Source: Sulfitobacter sp. (GTDB lineage Bacteria > Pseudomonadota > Alphaproteobacteria > Rhodobacterales > Rhodobacteraceae). Taken from it: a DNA stretch of 64,000 nt. Positions 60,753 through 64,000 of the stretch are shown piece after piece (positions within the stretch are counted from its first letter, which is position 1; the number at the start of each line of letters is the position of its first letter). The notes below the pieces were generated by a model. That model was not told the origin of the DNA. It did not search any database and was given only the letters and a program-made list of their open reading frames with translations. A program made the position numbers and the translations under genes. Location of the stretch: NCBI GenBank assembly GCA_029252045.1, contig JAQXCD010000020.1:186001-250000 (forward strand). Direction: 5' to 3'.

Positions 60753-62372
60753 GTGGTCGCAACACGCTATAAAACTGCCTTCCAGCTTTACCCCTATGCC
60801 AAGGTCGCAGCGCAGGATAATGCCCCCCTCCGCCATCCTGTTGTGATTGTCGGTGGCGGCCCTATCGGTCTTGCGTTGGCACTTGATCTGGGTCTCAAAG
60901 GCACGCCCGCACTGGTGCTGGATGACCATGACGGTGCAGGCCTGGGCTCCAAGGCGATCTGTTTTGCCAAACGCACGCTGGATATCACAAACCGTCTTGG
61001 TGCGAGCCAAGCCATGGTCGACAAAGGTGTGGTCTGGAATGTGGGCAAGGTCTTCCACGCCGACCACAAAGTGTTTGATTTCAACCTGCAACCCGAAGCA
61101 GGCCACCGCAATCCCGCCTTCATCAACCTGCAACAACCCTATTTCGAGAAATATCTCGTCGATGCGATTCATGCCGCCCAAGCGGATGGGGCACCGATTG
61201 AAATCAGGGGCCGCAACTGCGCAACTGCTCTGGAAAATCACGGCACCTACAGCACCCTGACCGTCGACACCCCCGATGGCCCTTACCAGCTTGAGGCGGA
61301 TTACCTGATCGCTTGTGACGGCGCGCGCTCGCCGCTGCGCGACATGATGGGGCTCACCTTTGATGGCCGTGTGTTCGAGGATAACTTTCTGATCGCCGAT
61401 GTGCATATGAAGGCCGATTTTCCGACCGAACGCTGGTTCTGGTTCGAGCCGCCGTTCAAAGGTGCCGGACAATCCGCCCTGCTGCACAAACAACCCGACG
61501 ACATCTGGCGCATCGACTTCCAGCTGGGCTGGGACATCGACCGCGAGAAGGAGCTGGACCCTGCCCGCATCCGCGCGCGTGTGGACGCCATGCTGTCATC
61601 GCAGGCAGGCCATGTGCCGGAATACGAGCTGGAATGGACCTCGATCTATACCTTCCAATGCCGCCGGATGGCCAAGTTTCGCCATGGCAATGTGATCTTT
61701 GCTGGTGACTCTGCGCATCAGGTCTCGCCCTTTGGCGCACGCGGCGCGAACTCCGGTGTGCAGGACGCTGACAATCTGGCGTGGAAACTTGATCTGGTAC
61801 TTAAAGGTCTGGCAGATGACAGCCTGCTCGACACCTACGCCACCGAACGGGAGCACGGCGCGGACGAGAATATCCTGAACTCGTCGCGGGCTACGGATTT
61901 TATGACCCCGAAATCTGACGTTTCCAAAACCTTCCGTAACGCGGTGCTGGAACTGGCAAACAAACATGCCTTCGCCCGCCCCTTGGTGAACTCGGGCCGC
62001 TTGTCCGTTCCTTGCAATTATTGCGGCTTCCCGCTGTTTGGCGAGGATGTGCTGGCAGGGCCGGACGCGACAGCCCCCGGCATGCCCTGTGCCGACGCGC
62101 CCCATCGAGACGGGTTTATTCTGGATCATCTGGGGGGGGATTTCACCATTCTCGCCATCGGATGCGACGCAAAGGAGGTTGCGGCGCACGGGCTGACGGC
62201 CCGCGTGGTCACGGCAGATGCGCCGTCACCGGAACTGGTCAAACGCTATCTGGGCGATACCCCCCAAGCAGTCTATCTGATCCGGCCTGACCAACATATC
62301 GTTGCCCGCTGGCCCGCATTCAACGCGGATGCCATCGCCGCTGCCTTGAAAACCGCAATTGGAAAAGCCTGA
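60753..62372 (+). CDS. FAD-dependent aromatic hydroxylase, MhaA-like
   Basis: 539 residues of the PheA/MhpA monooxygenase family. FAD motif PVVIVGGGPIGLALALDLGL, then ALVLDDHDGAGLGSKAICFA; the DG motif in LIACDGARSPLRDMMGLTFD; and GNVIFAGDSAHQVSPFGARG, the FAD-ribityl GD motif. It hydroxylates a phenolic substrate with NAD(P)H and O2. Location in a homogentisate operon and the small DUF2783 gene after it suggest 3-hydroxyphenylacetate 6-hydroxylase as in Pseudomonas putida U (MhaAB); this is inference. GTG start at 60753, chosen because GGGAGA lies upstream and the FAD motif follows. Confidence 0.88.
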   Translation: MVATRYKTAFQLYPYAKVAAQDNAPLRHPVVIVGGGPIGLALALDLGLKGTPALVLDDHDGAGLGSKAICFAKRTLDITNRLGASQAMVDKGVVWNVGKVFHADHKVFDFNLQPEAGHRNPAFINLQQPYFEKYLVDAIHAAQADGAPIEIRGRNCATALENHGTYSTLTVDTPDGPYQLEADYLIACDGARSPLRDMMGLTFDGRVFEDNFLIADVHMKADFPTERWFWFEPPFKGAGQSALLHKQPDDIWRIDFQLGWDIDREKELDPARIRARVDAMLSSQAGHVPEYELEWTSIYTFQCRRMAKFRHGNVIFAGDSAHQVSPFGARGANSGVQDADNLAWKLDLVLKGLADDSLLDTYATEREHGADENILNSSRATDFMTPKSDVSKTFRNAVLELANKHAFARPLVNSGRLSVPCNYCGFPLFGEDVLAGPDATAPGMPCADAPHRDGFILDHLGGDFTILAIGCDAKEVAAHGLTARVVTADAPSPELVKRYLGDTPQAVYLIRPDQHIVARWPAFNADAIAAALKTAIGKA

Positions 62373-62374
62373 CC

Positions 62375-62554
62375 ATGCTGACTCTCATGCCAAATCTACC
62401 TGATCCGGACGGGTTCTATGACGAGTTGATCCGCGCGCATTCGGGTCTGAGCCAAGAGCAAAGCGATGCCTTTAACGCGCGCCTGATCCTGACGCTGGCC
62501 AATCACATCGGCGACCGCGCGGTGCTGACAGCAGCACTGGAGGCCGCAAAGTGA
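62375..62554 (+). CDS. DUF2783 small protein, MhaB-like coupling protein
   Basis: 59 residues: MLTLMPNLPDPDGFYDELIR, AHSGLSQEQSDAFNARLILT, LANHIGDRAVLTAALEAAK. All-helical and soluble. It matches the DUF2783 small proteins that accompany flavin hydroxylases, and its size and position match MhaB, the coupling protein of 3-hydroxyphenylacetate hydroxylase. Its start is 3 bp after the hydroxylase stop, and its stop overlaps the maiA GTG (GTGA). Confidence 0.82.
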   Translation: MLTLMPNLPDPDGFYDELIRAHSGLSQEQSDAFNARLILTLANHIGDRAVLTAALEAAK

Positions 62555-63168
62555 GTGGTGTTGTCCTATGGGATTATCCGAAATCTTCTGCCAGCTACCG
62601 TGTGCGGATTGCGCTGAACCTCGCGGGGATCGAGTACGAGATCAAAACGGTCGACCTGCTGGCCAAAGACCACAAAACTGCAGAGCATCTGGCGCGCAAT
62701 CCGCAAGGTTTTGTGCCTGTGTTGGACATCGACGGCCACCGTTTGACCCAATCACTTGCGATCCTTGAGTATCTTGATGCAACACGCGGCCTAGGCTTGC
62801 TACCGACGGACCCCGTACAACGCGCGCGGCAAACGGCCCTTGCCCATGCGATTGCTGTTGATCTGCATCCGGTCTGCAACCTGTCCGTCGCAGGCTATGC
62901 GACCAAAGGTGAGGAACCTGCACGCACCAACTGGATGCGCCACTTCATCGCGCCGCGCATGGCAGCGTTTGAAGACATGCTGAAGGACTTCACCCAAGCT
63001 CCCTTCTGCTGTGGCAACACCCCCGGTCTGGCCGATATCGTGCTGATGCCGCAGATTTATAACGCCAGGCGGTGGGGTGCGGATTATTCCGGTTGTTCGC
63101 GGATCGCTTCAGTCGAGCAGGCCTGCTCGGCCCACCCTGCCTTTATCGCCGCACATCCTGACCGTTAG
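62551..63168 (+). CDS. maiA: Maleylacetoacetate isomerase (zeta-class GST)
   Basis: 205 residues. LWDYPKSSASYRVRIALNLA holds the zeta-GST Ser-Ser-Cys-like motif (here Ser-Ser-Ala-Ser), GFVPVLDIDGHRLTQSLAIL the glutathione site, and CCGNTPGLADIVLMPQIYNA the C-terminal domain. It isomerises maleylacetoacetate with glutathione. GTG start overlaps the DUF2783 stop. The usual active-site Cys is not at the normal place (SSASY), while catalytic Ser is kept; whether this matters is unclear. Stops converge with the TRAP permease. Confidence 0.92.
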   Translation: MSGVVLWDYPKSSASYRVRIALNLAGIEYEIKTVDLLAKDHKTAEHLARNPQGFVPVLDIDGHRLTQSLAILEYLDATRGLGLLPTDPVQRARQTALAHAIAVDLHPVCNLSVAGYATKGEEPARTNWMRHFIAPRMAAFEDMLKDFTQAPFCCGNTPGLADIVLMPQIYNARRWGADYSGCSRIASVEQACSAHPAFIAAHPDR

Positions 63169-64000
63169 ATATAGACGCCCGAGAAAACGATCGCGAGCCC
63201 GCCGAGGACCATGCCAACTGTCGGCAACACCTTGCGGGCTGCGATTAATCCATAAGACACCAGCGCCAGCCCGACAGCGATCCGCAGCATCGCCACCAGT
63301 GCAGCCAACGGCGCTTCGGCCAGCCGTAACACATCAGGGTTCGCGATCATGCCGAGCGGAATAATATAGAGGCCAACGCCCAGCGCCATCGCGGTCAACG
63401 CAACCTTGAGCCAGCTCTCGCCGATCATCCCAGCCGCAATAAAGACGGCACCGCAAACAGGCGGTGTAATGGTGGACAGCAGCGCAAACCAGAACACAAA
63501 CAGATGCGCCTGCAACGGCTCAAGCCCCAGCTGCATCAGCGCAGGGCCCGCGACAGATACGCAGATGACATAAGCTGCCGTCGTCGGCACCTCCATGCCC
63601 AGCAGCAAGCAGGCAAGTGCGGTCAGCAATAGTGACGGCCAAAGCAACCCGCCCGATCCTTCCAGAATGAGCGAGGTGATTTTGACGCCCAACCCCGTGA
63701 TCGACAGCACCCCGATTATGATTGACGCACACAGAATGATAGACGCAATCATCGACACCTGCTTGGCCGCCGTCATAATCGCACTCACGAGCCGGTCGAT
63801 GATCTGGTCACGGCGGCTCTGTAAATTACCGTTGATTAGCAGCAGCAACGCCCCTGCCAGAATAGCCAGTGCAGCCGAATACTCTGGCGTAAATTTCGCA
63901 CCGAACATCGCCCAGAGCAGGACGGTGAACGGCACCAGAAAAAACAGCGATGTCACAATCACATCGCGCCGCGTCGGCTGGTCGGCAGCATCCACGCCTT
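63165..64000 (-). CDS. TRAP transporter fused permease, C-terminal part
   Basis: About 278 residues visible; the gene continues past the right edge. Hydrophobic throughout, with the DctM-like features ILCASIIIGVLSITGLGVKI, LTALACLLLGMEVPTTAAYV and FWFALLSTITPPVCGAVFIA, all typical of the large subunit of 4TM/12TM fused TRAP permeases. It imports organic acids with a periplasmic binding protein, not in the window. Its place next to the homogentisate operon makes an aromatic acid a possible substrate, which is inference. The stop overlaps the maiA stop by 4 bp. Confidence 0.9.
   Translation of the reverse strand, partial: GVDAADQPTRRDVIVTSLFFLVPFTVLLWAMFGAKFTPEYSAALAILAGALLLLINGNLQSRRDQIIDRLVSAIMTAAKQVSMIASIILCASIIIGVLSITGLGVKITSLILEGSGGLLWPSLLLTALACLLLGMEVPTTAAYVICVSVAGPALMQLGLEPLQAHLFVFWFALLSTITPPVCGAVFIAAGMIGESWLKVALTAMALGVGLYIIPLGMIANPDVLRLAEAPLAALVAMLRIAVGLALVSYGLIAARKVLPTVGMVLGGLAIVFSGVYI

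Noticed and set aside
1..64000. CRISPR arrays, tRNA or rRNA genes, insertion sequences, prophage
   Set aside because: No regularly spaced repeats, cloverleaf-like sequences, transposase motifs or phage genes were recognised while reading both strands.

Overview
This window looks like chromosomal core DNA from an alphaproteobacterium of the Rhodobacterales, probably a marine Roseobacter-group member such as Sulfitobacter. The evidence is the tightly overlapping operons (ATGA and TGATG junctions), moderately high GC, a bacterial aa3-oxidase subunit IV microprotein, a plant-type glutamate-cysteine ligase, and the mix of ETF-QO, TRAP transport and homogentisate catabolism. Naming the genus is inference. 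I see no rRNA, tRNA, CRISPR array, insertion sequence or prophage. No gene-free stretch exceeds 300 bp; the longest is the AT-rich 286 bp between a short-chain reductase gene and uvrC (41878-42163).

Layout. 1-3.5 kb: start of ETF-QO, a divergent soxR/VOC pair sharing a SoxR-type promoter, greA and a membrane protein. 3.5-9.2 kb (minus): a molybdenum-cofactor operon (fdhD, two YcxB-like membrane proteins, mobA, mobB, an unusual MoeA fusion, an exported protein). 9.2-16.9 kb: azlCD, a lipoprotein, aa3 subunit IV, an MBL hydrolase/acyl-CoA dehydrogenase pair, a Sua5-type tRNA enzyme, yqgE, a DsbD-alpha-like protein. 16.9-24 kb (minus): an RND pump and adaptor, then UDG-lysE-moaB. 24-29 kb (plus): pyrB, five small membrane/PH-like genes, a dihydroorotase homologue without key active-site residues, plsY. 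29-32 kb: a GbsR/MarR regulator flanked by two copies of a 20-bp palindrome, with small membrane genes, one frameshifted. 32-48 kb: rsmE-hypothetical-gshA, ubiA, an OmpA-type protein, an FNR-box-controlled universal stress gene, pgsA-moaD-moaE, uvrC, a folM-like reductase, a Ca/Na antiporter, sppA, an ABC-2 exporter, coxG, a DMT transporter. 48-56 kb: a quinone oxidoreductase, a cyanide-insensitive-type bd oxidase operon with a DUF2474 microprotein, a two-component system divergent from an HtrA protease, and copper-handling genes. 56-64 kb: homogentisate catabolism (hmgA, fahA, maiA) with a flavin monooxygenase and DUF2783 small protein resembling 3-hydroxyphenylacetate 6-hydroxylase, a divergent MarR repressor, and the end of a TRAP permease.

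The most notable items are: a MoeA enzyme carrying a roughly 300-residue DUF429-like N-terminal domain; the PyrX-like pseudo-dihydroorotase downstream of aspartate carbamoyltransferase with PH-like membrane genes between them; the GbsR regulator with paired palindromic operators overlapping -10 elements; and the homogentisate operon, which appears to carry its own hydroxylase with a small coupling protein and an atypical MBL-fold protein. Seven Mo-cofactor genes lie in three separate loci (fdhD/mobA/mobB/moeA, moaB, moaD/moaE).
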